Of a stretch of 52,776 nucleotides of DNA, positions 39,385 to 48,638 are shown piece by piece. The DNA is from Sphingobacteriales bacterium (GTDB lineage: Bacteria > Bacteroidota > Bacteroidia > Sphingobacteriales > Sphingobacteriaceae), in contig RDXP01000118.1 in assembly GCA_004292865.1 (NCBI GenBank), positions 1-52,776 on the forward strand, in the 5' to 3' direction. Below the pieces are notes generated by a model. It was not told the DNA's origin. It ran no database searches and saw only the letters and a program-made list of their open reading frames with translations. Position 1 is the stretch's first letter, and each line of letters opens with the position of its first letter. The position numbers and the translations under genes are program-made.

Positions 39385-40536
39385 ATAGGGCTTGTGGCAG
39401 GTGGAGATTTGAAACTCATCCGCCCGAAGGTACGCCGATATAAATTACTGATTTTTATTTACTTGAAAATTTTTAATAGGTTTCCGTCTGCCAAAAAAAG
39501 TACAATAAAGTTATAAAAGTTAAATTACTTCCTTTAGCACCACTTGCCACAGGCTCTGTTAGACAAAGTTATTTTTTCGCCAAGTTATTTCGTATTTCTT
39601 CGATTTTATCAGTTGTCAAACCAGTCAAGTCGGCAATAATGGGGTTTTCAAATCCTTTCAAAATTAACTTTTCAACAATTTCTGTTTGAATTTTCTGTCT
39701 TTCGTCTATTCTAACGCTATCCTCTGCTTCTGATTTTAGAGAAAAAATCTCACTCGCTTTGTAATGTAAATAGTCCAAATAACGATTATAGCTAAATTGG
39801 TCGTCTTGTGGAAGTCGCATAAAGTCTAACACTTCTCCTGCTTGTTTTAAACCTTTTGCTTTGAACTCGTCTTTTACTTCGCTATTTTTCAAAAAGTAAA
39901 TCCATTCATCTAAATTATCTTTTGCAATGTCGTTAAACTTATTTACTTTGATAATGTAAAATTCAGGAAAAATGTCTGAAACTTTATCTTTAAAAAATGC
40001 TGTTTTTTGCTTCTCCGAGAGCGTTAATGTGTCATTTTGATGAAGTCCAAAAAAGTTTGTACTACCCTTATAAACATAATCGTACCCTTGTCCAAGGTCA
40101 AAATAAACAATGTTTATCGAAATCACCTTTTTGATTTCAGAATAGGCTTGTCCTAGTAATAAGTTTTCAGTCAAAGCCTTTGAAGCTCCGTAAGCCATTC
40201 GGTGGAAAAAGTCAATTTCGTAAGTGTTTTGAATTTCAACAACGATTAACTCATTTTTAGAGTTTTGCGTTAAAATGTCCACTCGGTTAAACTTGTCGTC
40301 TTCGGTTTCTTGGTTTCCTTCGCTTTCCAGTATTTTTTCAATACGAATATCGTCAAAGAGTAATTCGCTTAAAAACCCTTCTAAAACGCCAAAATTAGCT
40401 TTGTTTCGCAATAACTTCTTTACTGCCCAGTCAAATCGAATAAGTTTTTTATTCATTGTCGAATTAAATTTTCTGTCGCAAAGATACTATTTTTTGGGTT
40501 GAGGTTGTTCGTTTAGTGGTCGTTTTATAATTGCCT
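39385..40536. mobile_element. ~1.15 kb insertion carrying the Rpn-like gene inside MITE-like copy F
   Basis: Copy A reads continuously ...aaatcttaaaaatgttgttattaacgcaacg...; copy F stops at 39384 and resumes at ~40537 with ...aatgttcttattaacgcaacg... Confidence 0.75.
39569..40456 (-). CDS. Rpn-family recombination-promoting nuclease / PD-(D/E)XK nuclease family putative transposase
   Basis: RFDWAVKKLLRNKANFGVLEGFLSELLFDDIRI...NRVDILTQNSKNELIVVEIQNTYEIDFFHRMAYGASKAL, nuclease D...ExQ. Confidence 0.9.
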   Translation of the reverse strand: MNKKLIRFDWAVKKLLRNKANFGVLEGFLSELLFDDIRIEKILESEGNQETEDDKFNRVDILTQNSKNELIVVEIQNTYEIDFFHRMAYGASKALTENLLLGQAYSEIKKVISINIVYFDLGQGYDYVYKGSTNFFGLHQNDTLTLSEKQKTAFFKDKVSDIFPEFYIIKVNKFNDIAKDNLDEWIYFLKNSEVKDEFKAKGLKQAGEVLDFMRLPQDDQFSYNRYLDYLHYKASEIFSLKSEAEDSVRIDERQKIQTEIVEKLILKGFENPIIADLTGLTTDKIEEIRNNLAKK

Positions 40537-40738
40537 AATGTTCTTATTAACGCAACGTATTTATAAAATTAGCTGGGTATTAAAGCAATAGGCTTTGCGT
40601 AAATCTTTGTGTTCTTTGCGGTATATTTTTACCGCAAAGTCCGTAAAGAGAAAGCGCAAAGAACACAAAGCTGGGTGTAAGCACCATCTTAAATAAAAAA
40701 GACAAAAAACACCTCATTATTTACCTCCGAAACTTTAG
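40537..40738 (+). repeat. MITE-like repeat, copy F, right part (interrupted)
   Basis: atgttcttattaacgcaacgtatttataaaattagctgggta ... acctccgaaactttag. Confidence 0.85.
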
Positions 40739-40922
40739 TTAAATCAGAATATTAAAATTGTTTATTTGTAAAAATCAAAAGTCATTTAATAAAAAAAATT
40801 ATCGTTAAAAACGGTTAGTTGGATTTTGTTTTTTATTGCCAAGTATTGTTTGTTTCTTTTTTTGGAACTTTTTGGGCATTTGTACCCACTTCACAGCGTA
40901 AAAAAAATGATAACCAACCTGC

Positions 40923-41408
40923 TTAGCTGCATTTTTGGTTGCTTAATATATTGGAGTGGTTGGTTTTTAATAAACTAACTACGTGTTTATCAACCGCAAA
41001 AGTAACATCGGCTTCGCTAATTTTATCTAAACTAATAAATCTAAACGCTTGCTTGGCATCCCCGTAAGGGTTTAAAAAATTATAGGGAATATTGCTGATG
41101 GGTAAGTTAAAGGTGCTTATTGGCTTTACCAAGTAATACACGGCAATTAATTGGCCGCCGCCAAAAACAGATTCTACAAAAAAATGGGTGGTGTAAAAAT
41201 GGGTTATAATTTCTATGTCTAAGGCACATTCTTCTATAAACTCACGCTTTAAACCATCTATTAAGCCTTCGCCAAACACTAAGCCGCCACCGGGAAATTT
41301 GGTAAACCTTTTGCCGTTTTCTTCTTCGTCGCTTATAAGTATTTGTTGGTTTTGGTTTATTAACAGGCCATATACCCGTATATTAAATTTATGCGGCATC
41401 GTGTTCAA
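40923..41408 (-). CDS. NUDIX hydrolase
   Basis: GGGLVFGEGLIDGLKREFIEECALDIE Nudix-box-like sequence. Confidence 0.9.
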   Translation of the reverse strand: MNTMPHKFNIRVYGLLINQNQQILISDEEENGKRFTKFPGGGLVFGEGLIDGLKREFIEECALDIEIITHFYTTHFFVESVFGGGQLIAVYYLVKPISTFNLPISNIPYNFLNPYGDAKQAFRFISLDKISEADVTFAVDKHVVSLLKTNHSNILSNQKCS

Positions 41409-42372
41409 AGTGTTTTAGGTTTTGGGTAACGTTGTTTATATTCCAAGCAATATATTTACGGTTGGGCTGGCTGCGTACAGGGCAATTAGGCATATTGCAA
41501 TAATGGCAACATTGGGGCAGGCAAGGGTCGGCGTGTATAAAAAACTCGGTGGCAATAAGGGTATTTTGGCTTATGAGTTTATCTATTAGCGAAACTTCTT
41601 GGTGTACTTTTGTTAAATCAAAATAATAAGGCAGGGTAACATGGCAATCAATATGTAGGGCTGTGCCGTAGCGTTGGGTGCGTAGGTTGTGTACATCAAT
41701 CCACTCGGGTTTGCGGTTTTTATTTAGGTGGGCTATTACTTCGGCTATCATTTCATCGTCCGATTCGTCCATCAGGCCACCTACCGCTTTTCTTAATAAA
41801 CGGTAGCCGTTGTAAATTATAAAAAAGCCTAGGCCGAAAGAGATTAAGCTATCAATCCATAAAAAACCACTAAAATAAAGCAGCATTAAACCCAGTACCA
41901 AGCCAAAACTGCTAAGCGCATCTACCAATAAATGCTTGCCTTCGGCGTTAAGCGTTAACGAATTTAGTTTTTTGCTTTGCCGCAGCATATACCAACCCAG
42001 TGCGCCGTTTACCAAGCCTGTAAAGGCAATAATGTAGCTACCGTTTAATAAATAGCTAATTGTGTGAGGATAAAAAACCGAATAAACGGATTTAAAGACA
42101 ATAAAAATACCGGCCATTAATATAAGTATTCCTTCTAAAAAAACCGAAAAATACTCCACCTTGCCATGGCCATAGGGGTGGTTATGGTCTTTGGGTAATG
42201 CGGTTAAATAAATGCTGTAAAAGGCAAATGTGCTGGCTACAACGTTTACTATGCTTTCTAAGGCATCGGTTAAAATAGCGTTTGATGACGTAATAAAATA
42301 AGCCACAAATTTTGCAAGCATTAAAATAATGCCAACAATTAGCGAAGCGGTAATTATTTTTTTGGATGTCAA
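41389..42372 (-). CDS. Cation diffusion facilitator family transporter
   Basis: NAILTDALESIVNVVASTFAFYSI, DHNHPYGHGKVEYFS, LLVDALSSFGLVLGL. Confidence 0.94.
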   Translation of the reverse strand: MTSKKIITASLIVGIILMLAKFVAYFITSSNAILTDALESIVNVVASTFAFYSIYLTALPKDHNHPYGHGKVEYFSVFLEGILILMAGIFIVFKSVYSVFYPHTISYLLNGSYIIAFTGLVNGALGWYMLRQSKKLNSLTLNAEGKHLLVDALSSFGLVLGLMLLYFSGFLWIDSLISFGLGFFIIYNGYRLLRKAVGGLMDESDDEMIAEVIAHLNKNRKPEWIDVHNLRTQRYGTALHIDCHVTLPYYFDLTKVHQEVSLIDKLISQNTLIATEFFIHADPCLPQCCHYCNMPNCPVRSQPNRKYIAWNINNVTQNLKHFEHDAA

Positions 42373-42884
42373 AATGGTGTAGGTTAATTGGGCTTTGCCC
42401 TCAAAAAAGGCTTACAATTTTTTTGATTAAATGGATTTATTGTTTGCAAGTATAAATAAATATGGAATATGCGTTACAATTTATATTTTTATGTTGCCTA
42501 TAAAATTAATCGAATAAACATGAATAAGCTAATTTTGCTTGGAAAATGAGCTTAGTATTTTACAATAAATGAAATGGTTTTTTACTTAATAAACAAGTTT
42601 TTACGCTCGGTATTGTGGTTAAGCCATTATATGTGCCTAATTGTAGCCATTGCGGTGCAAGGTAACTGCATAAAATAGCACTAGCTTGGGTTATGTAATT
42701 GCAAGCCTTGGTTTTTCAACTTATTTTTAAAACAATTAGTGTAAATGATGCGGAGATTTACGTAATATGTACACCTATTTTATAGCCAGCTGGTTATAAA
42801 GCAGTGTTGATTATTCTAATTATTAGGGCGGCGTATTGCAACCTTAATTGTGTGTTTTTACAAGCAAGCTGGGTAACAAAAAAA

Positions 42885-43238
42885 TTAGCTTTCTTGGTGT
42901 AACCACTCTTTTTTGGCTAACAACTCTTGTTCGGTTTCTCTAATATCTTCGTCATCCACACAGCAATCAACAGGGCATACGGCGGCGCATTGTGGTTCGT
43001 CATGAAAGCCCACGCATTCGGTACATTTATCCGATACGATGTAATACACTTCATCTGATATGGCCGATTGTGCTTCGCCAGCATCGGCAGTTTTGCCATT
43101 GCCAAAGTTAATTATGCCTTTAAGGTCTGTTCCTTCCGAAAATTTCCATGCCTGCCCGGCATCGTAAATGGCATTATTGGGGCACTCGGGCTCGCAAGCA
43201 CCACAGTTAATACATTCGTCGGTAATTTTAATTGCCAT
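42885..43238 (-). CDS. 2[4Fe-4S] dicluster ferredoxin
   Basis: CINCGACEPECPNNAI and CTECVGFHDEPQCAAVCPVDCC. Confidence 0.95.
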   Translation of the reverse strand: MAIKITDECINCGACEPECPNNAIYDAGQAWKFSEGTDLKGIINFGNGKTADAGEAQSAISDEVYYIVSDKCTECVGFHDEPQCAAVCPVDCCVDDEDIRETEQELLAKKEWLHQES

Positions 43239-43327
43239 CTCTTTATAAATATATCCTAGTTAACAATAGCTTTGTACTTTGTTAATGTTGCAAATATAAT
43301 ACATTTTCGGTTTTCAGTTTTATAATT

Positions 43328-44350
43328 ATGTCCAATTTTAGTAAAGATGATAAAATAAAGGCTTTTTCCCTTTTGGGAGATTTTTTGCGTAAGCCTACAC
43401 CAGCTTTTATAGAGGTGATTAACAGCGCACAAAACCATAATGCTTGGTTTACCCCGCCCCAGGTGAACACAGCCGTAACGGCTGTGGCCGATATGTTAAA
43501 TTCTAAAGATTTACAACAATGGCTAGCCAATTATAAGGAAAATAGCCGTGAATTTAATGTGGGTTTAGTGCTGGCTGGCAACTTGCCTTTGGTTGGGTTT
43601 CATGATGTATTGTGCGTATTAGCAACTGGTAATAAGGCGTTTATAAAACTATCGTCGCAAGATAACCAATTGTTGATAGCCGTTTTAGAGCAACTATTGG
43701 TGTTAGAGCCTCGCTTTAAGCCGCTGGTACATATCGTTTTAAAACTCGAAGGGTTTAATGCCATAATAGCCACAGGAAGCAATAATACTTCCCGATATTT
43801 CGAGCATTATTTTGGCCAAGTACCGCATATTATACGCAAAGCCCGCAATACGGTAGCCGTTTTAAGTGGCAACGAAACCGCCAAACAATTGCAGCTTTTG
43901 GGTAACGATATTTTTAGTTACTTTGGTTTAGGTTGCCGCAATGTAGCCAAGCTATGGGTGCCCGAGGGCTATGTTTTTAACTTTTTTTTCGAAAGTATCG
44001 AAAGTTTTAGCCCTATAATAAACCACCACAAGTACAATAATAATTACGATTACAACAAATCTATTTATTTGGTAAACAAAGTACCGCATTTGGATAACGG
44101 CTTTTTATTGCTTACCCAAAACGAGGCTTTATGCTCGCCTTTGGCGGTTTTGTATTACCAAACTTATGCCAATATAGCCGATGCCGAAATGCAAATAAAC
44201 GCATCCGAACAAGCCATACAAGTGGTAGTAAGTAATGTAAAACTAAACACCACAGTTGCGGTAGTAAACTTCGGCGAAAGCCAACACCCTAAGCTTTGGG
44301 ATTATGCCGATGGCGTAGATACAATGCAATTTTTAACTTCGCTGAGGTAG
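43328..44350 (+). CDS. Acyl-CoA reductase (LuxC-like)
   Basis: NVGLVLAGNLPLVGFHDVLCVLATGNKAFIKLSSQD, LGCRNVAKLWVPEGY. Confidence 0.88.
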   Translation: MSNFSKDDKIKAFSLLGDFLRKPTPAFIEVINSAQNHNAWFTPPQVNTAVTAVADMLNSKDLQQWLANYKENSREFNVGLVLAGNLPLVGFHDVLCVLATGNKAFIKLSSQDNQLLIAVLEQLLVLEPRFKPLVHIVLKLEGFNAIIATGSNNTSRYFEHYFGQVPHIIRKARNTVAVLSGNETAKQLQLLGNDIFSYFGLGCRNVAKLWVPEGYVFNFFFESIESFSPIINHHKYNNNYDYNKSIYLVNKVPHLDNGFLLLTQNEALCSPLAVLYYQTYANIADAEMQINASEQAIQVVVSNVKLNTTVAVVNFGESQHPKLWDYADGVDTMQFLTSLR

Positions 44351-44410
44351 GTTGTTAAAAATAGCTATCTAGGATGTTTACCGCCTACATTCGTGTAATG
44401 GTTAATAACT

Positions 44411-44619
44411 AAACTTTCGGAGGAGGTAAAGCACATAAATATACTTATAGTGCAGCGTATTTATAAAATTAGCTGGATATATACGCAACAGGCTTTGTGT
44501 AAATATTTTTACCGCAAAGAACGCAAAGGAAAAACGCAAAGAACACAAAGCTGCTTGTAAGCACCATCTTAAATAAAAAAGATAAAAAACCACCTCATTA
44601 TTTACCTCCGAAACTTTAG
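44411..44619 (+). repeat. MITE-like repeat, copy G, with ~9-bp flanking direct repeat
   Basis: aaactttcggaggaggtaaa ... tttacctccgaaactttag; TTAATAACT (44402-44410) vs TTAATAAAT (44620-44628). Confidence 0.85.
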
Positions 44620-44704
44620 TTAATAAATTAGCTTCGCATTTTAATTGTTATAATTTTATTGTAAGATATTAAATACATATAATTTTTCTGATTATTTTTG
44701 AGAT

Positions 44705-46003
44705 ATGATAATTGCACAACTTTACCAGCACTACCTTAAACACCCAAAAATTTGTACCGATACCCGCAAAATCACTAAGGGCTGTATGTTTTTTGCCCTC
44801 AAGGGAGATAATTTTAACGGCAACACATTTGCCCACCAAGCTTTGGCCATGGGTGCAAGTTTCGCCATTATTGATGAAGCCGTTTATGCCGAACCCGAAA
44901 AATGTATTTTAGTAAACAACGTACTTAGTACCCTTCAGGAACTGGCAATTTACCATCGCCAACAATTACATATCCCCGTAATAGGCCTCACGGGGTCCAA
45001 TGGAAAAACCACCAGTAAAGAATTAATTAACGCCGTTTTATCACAAAAATTTAAAACATCGGCCACTATTGGCAACCTAAATAACCATATAGGTGTGCCA
45101 CTAAGCATACTTTCTATACCCAGCAATGCGCAAATTGCTATAATAGAAATGGGCGCCAATCATCAAAAAGAAATAGAAATGTTAAGCAATATATGCCAAC
45201 CTAGCCATGGCTTTATTACCAATGTAGGCAAAGCACATTTAGAAGGTTTTGGCGGCTTCGATGGTGTAAAAAAAGGAAAAGGCGAGTTATACACCTATTT
45301 AGAAAAATCAGGCGCAACCTTATTTATCAACCACGATAACCCGCATTTGCTAGAAATGATGGGCAATAAAGTTTTTAAAGAAACCATTACTTACGGCACA
45401 GGGAACAATAATTTTTTACAGGGCGAACTGGTGGCCAACAATCCATACCTAAAAGTAAAATGGCAAAGCGCATTAGGCACATCGACCGTACAATCACAAC
45501 TTACAGGCTCCTATAATTTTGATAATATACTAGTATCCATAGCTATAGGTTTATATTTTGGCCTACAAGCGCATGAAATAAATGCTGGCATACAAAATTA
45601 TATACCCGAAAACAACCGCTCACAAATTTTAAAAACTAGTAAAAACACCCTTATTTGTGATTATTACAACGCCAACCCCAGCAGCATGTTGGCCGCCATA
45701 AAAAACCTAAACGAACTAAATGCCACCAATAAAGTGGCTATCCTAGGCGATATGTTCGAGCTAGGCGAAGATGCCGAAACAGAACATCAAAGCATTATTA
45801 ACGCAGCAATAAACTGTAATTTTAACCAATGTATTTTTATAGGAAACGAATTTTTTAAAGCCTCAAAAACAGCAAAAGCTATTTTTTTTGATACCACACT
45901 TGCCGCCCAAAATTTTTTACAATCGCACCCTTTATCCAAATCCTTAATACTCATAAAAGGCTCCCGAAGCATGCGCCTCGAAACCTTAGTACAGTATTTA
46001 TAG
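44705..46003 (+). CDS. murF: UDP-N-acetylmuramoyl-tripeptide--D-alanyl-D-alanine ligase
   Basis: ICTDTRKITKGCMFFALKGDNFNGN, VIGLTGSNGKTTSKELI, YNANPSSMLAAI. Confidence 0.96.
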   Translation: MIIAQLYQHYLKHPKICTDTRKITKGCMFFALKGDNFNGNTFAHQALAMGASFAIIDEAVYAEPEKCILVNNVLSTLQELAIYHRQQLHIPVIGLTGSNGKTTSKELINAVLSQKFKTSATIGNLNNHIGVPLSILSIPSNAQIAIIEMGANHQKEIEMLSNICQPSHGFITNVGKAHLEGFGGFDGVKKGKGELYTYLEKSGATLFINHDNPHLLEMMGNKVFKETITYGTGNNNFLQGELVANNPYLKVKWQSALGTSTVQSQLTGSYNFDNILVSIAIGLYFGLQAHEINAGIQNYIPENNRSQILKTSKNTLICDYYNANPSSMLAAIKNLNELNATNKVAILGDMFELGEDAETEHQSIINAAINCNFNQCIFIGNEFFKASKTAKAIFFDTTLAAQNFLQSHPLSKSLILIKGSRSMRLETLVQYL

Positions 46004-46014
46004 GCTTTATTTGA

Positions 46015-46047
46015 TATATCTAAATTTTTTAATCCTCCGAAAGTTCA
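46015..46047 (-). repeat. Solo end of MITE-like family, copy H
   Basis: atatctaaattttttaatcctccgaaagtt is the reverse complement of the left end aactttcggaggattaaaatatttagat. Confidence 0.55.
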
Positions 46048-46159
46048 ATTATTAAAAATTAACCAAAATAGAAAAAAAATCCCCCTCCCTACTATCAATA
46101 GACATGCGAGTAATAGTATAGCATAATGATAGTAATACTATACTTTTAAAAGGTATTTG

Positions 46160-46167
46160 TATATTTG
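46160..46167 (+). promoter_or_regulatory. TATATTTG -7 element for the SbtA-like gene
   Basis: TATATTTG 17 nt before ATG 46184, supporting 46184 as start. Confidence 0.45.
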
Positions 46168-46183
46168 CCCAAATAAAACACAA

Positions 46184-47146
46184 ATGCAATCGTTACTAGA
46201 CCCCGTAATCTTATTTTTTATATTAGGTGCATTTGGCGGTTTAGTAAAATCCGATTTACGCATACCGCAAGCCTTTTACCACACCCTAAGTATTTATTTA
46301 CTATTATCAATTGGCATAAAAGGCGGTATAGAATTGTATCATAATGATTTTAATACCATTATTATTCCTGCAGTTTCAACAGTTTTTTTAGGCGGTTTAA
46401 TTACTGTGGTAGCTTTTTTAATTTTAAGCAAATTAGGCCGGTTCGATAAAACCAACGCCGTAGCCATAGCCACCCATTACGGTTCGGTAAGTGCGGTAAC
46501 TTTTGCGGTAGTATTAAATTACTTGGCCGATAGGCAAGTAAAGTACGAGCAGTATGTAACCGTACTGTTGGTAATGCTAGAAATACCATCTATAGCAGTG
46601 GGCATTTTTTTAGCCAAATGGAATACCAGCAACAAAAAAATGAATTATAAGGCCTTGCTACACGAAATATTTTTAGGTAAAACCATTTTATTATTGGTAG
46701 GAGGATTGTTAATAGGTGTAGCCACCGCTTATACCGGCAATAAACAAATCAATTTCTTCTTTTTTGATTTATTTAAAGGTTTTCTAGCTATTTTTATGCT
46801 CGAAATGGGCGTAATAGCATCACAACGCTTTGGCGATTTAAAAAAAGTGGGCCCATTTTTATTGGGATTTGGTATCATAATGCCTTTTATATCGGCAACG
46901 TTGGGCATTGTGGTTGCCATGCTGATACATTTATCGGTAGGTGGTGCCATTGTACTGGCAACTATGGCCGCCAGCGCATCGTACATAGCAGCCCCTGCGG
47001 CTATGAAAATAGCATTACCCAATGCCAACCCAACTTATTATTTAACGGCGTCGTTGGGTATAACTTTCCCTTTTAATATTATTTTTGGCATCCCTATTTA
47101 TTATTATATAGCACATTATTTATATCAAATTTTTAACATTATTTAA
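46184..47146 (+). CDS. Sodium-dependent bicarbonate transporter family (SbtA/DUF897-like)
   Basis: PVILFFILGAFGGLVKSDLRIPQAFYHTLSIYLLLSIGIKGG, ATHYGSVSAVTFAVVL, FGIPIYYYIAHYL. Confidence 0.88.
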   Translation: MQSLLDPVILFFILGAFGGLVKSDLRIPQAFYHTLSIYLLLSIGIKGGIELYHNDFNTIIIPAVSTVFLGGLITVVAFLILSKLGRFDKTNAVAIATHYGSVSAVTFAVVLNYLADRQVKYEQYVTVLLVMLEIPSIAVGIFLAKWNTSNKKMNYKALLHEIFLGKTILLLVGGLLIGVATAYTGNKQINFFFFDLFKGFLAIFMLEMGVIASQRFGDLKKVGPFLLGFGIIMPFISATLGIVVAMLIHLSVGGAIVLATMAASASYIAAPAAMKIALPNANPTYYLTASLGITFPFNIIFGIPIYYYIAHYLYQIFNII

Positions 47147-47158
47147 CCCCCCCCTAAA

Positions 47159-48619
47159 ATGAGAAATACCATTGCAGTAGCAAAAGGAGATGGCATAGGC
47201 CCCGAAATTATGGATGCAGTAATCAATATTTTTGATGCTGCCGCAGTACCATTAGATTTTAAGTTTGTTGATATGGGCAAGCATATCTTCGAACAAGGAA
47301 ACTCAACCGGAATGACGCTTGATGCAAAAAACACCATCGAAAACTTAGGTATTTTGTTTAAAGGCCCCATGGAAACCCCAAAAGGTAAAGGCATGAAAAG
47401 CCTAAACGTAACCGCCCGTAAAGTGTGGAATACGTATGCCAATAAACGTACTTTTATAAGTTTAAACGGTGTAGATACCGTATTTTCTAAAGCAGGCATA
47501 CCCATTGATATTACCATAGTACGCGAAAATATTGAAGATACCTATGGCGGTATTGAACACATGCTTACACCCGATGTAGCCCTTTGCCGTAGGTTTATTA
47601 CCCGCCCAGGGTCGTTACAAGTACATAAATACGCCTTTGATATGGCCCGTAAAAAAGGCGCCCGTAAAGTTACTTGTGGCCACAAAGCCAATATTATGAA
47701 ACTTACCGACGGCTTGTTTTTAGAATGTTTTTACGAAGTGGCCAAAGATTATCCCGAAATAGAAGTTAACGATGTAATTGTAGATGACCTTGCCATGAAA
47801 TTAGTAGTACGCCCTACCGATTTTGATGTAGTAGTATTAACCAACCTACAAGGCGATATTATTTCGGATTTATGCGCAGGCCTAGTAGGTGGCTTGGGCT
47901 TTGCTCCATCGGCCAATATTGGCGATAATATTTCGATTTTTGAAGCCGTACACGGTACCGCACCCGATATTACAGGCATGAATATTGCCAACCCAACCTC
48001 GCTATTGCTTAGCGGTATAATGATGCTAAGGCATCTTGGGCATTTTAGCCAAGCTACCCAAATAGAAAACGCATTACTTTATACCTTAGAGCAAGGTGCC
48101 CATACGGGCGATTTTGGCAGCAAACAAACGCCTTCTTTAAGCACCACCCAGTTCGCACAAGAAATTATCAATAATTTAGGAAACATCCCTGCCAAAGGTG
48201 CAAAAACAAACATTATGCCTAACCAAGAGGTTTATACCAGCCCAGCTTTGCCTACCCAAAATAAAATGACGTATAGTAGCCCACCCGAAACTACCGAAAT
48301 TATAGGAGCCGATTTTTTTATCGAAAGTATAGAGCAACCAAAACAAATTGCCGCAAAAATAGACACACTTTTAGGTACCGATTTTGCCCTATCAACCATG
48401 AGTAACCGTGGTACACAGGTATATCCAACTGGCTCGGTTTTTACCGAATGTATCAATCAATTTAGGGTAAGATTAGAAAAAACAGGCAATCAACAACTTA
48501 GCCAAACAGATATTTTAAACCTATCGGCAAAAGTTGCCCAGCAATTTAAAATATGCTCGATAGAATGGTTAATGGCCTACGATGGCAAAAAAGCATACTC
48601 GCTAGCACAAGGACAATAA
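47159..48619 (+). CDS. icd: Isocitrate dehydrogenase, isocitrate/isopropylmalate family with C-terminal extension
   Basis: VAKGDGIGPEIMDAVI, IVRENIEDTYGGIEHM, NLQGDIISDLCAGLVGGLGFAPSANIGDNISIFEAVHGTAPDITGMNIANPTSLLLSG. Confidence 0.94.
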   Translation: MRNTIAVAKGDGIGPEIMDAVINIFDAAAVPLDFKFVDMGKHIFEQGNSTGMTLDAKNTIENLGILFKGPMETPKGKGMKSLNVTARKVWNTYANKRTFISLNGVDTVFSKAGIPIDITIVRENIEDTYGGIEHMLTPDVALCRRFITRPGSLQVHKYAFDMARKKGARKVTCGHKANIMKLTDGLFLECFYEVAKDYPEIEVNDVIVDDLAMKLVVRPTDFDVVVLTNLQGDIISDLCAGLVGGLGFAPSANIGDNISIFEAVHGTAPDITGMNIANPTSLLLSGIMMLRHLGHFSQATQIENALLYTLEQGAHTGDFGSKQTPSLSTTQFAQEIINNLGNIPAKGAKTNIMPNQEVYTSPALPTQNKMTYSSPPETTEIIGADFFIESIEQPKQIAAKIDTLLGTDFALSTMSNRGTQVYPTGSVFTECINQFRVRLEKTGNQQLSQTDILNLSAKVAQQFKICSIEWLMAYDGKKAYSLAQGQ

Positions 48620-48638
48620 GCACATAAAAACAGCATAT

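Noticed and set aside
39401-39430. GGTGGAGATTTGAAACTCATCCGCC as a tRNA T-arm
   Set aside because: No acceptor, D or anticodon arms can be placed around it.
43328-44350. LuxC-like protein as evidence of a luminescence or quorum-sensing system
   Set aside because: No luxD/E/A/B neighbours; LuxC-like acyl-CoA reductases are common in Bacteroidetes without luminescence.
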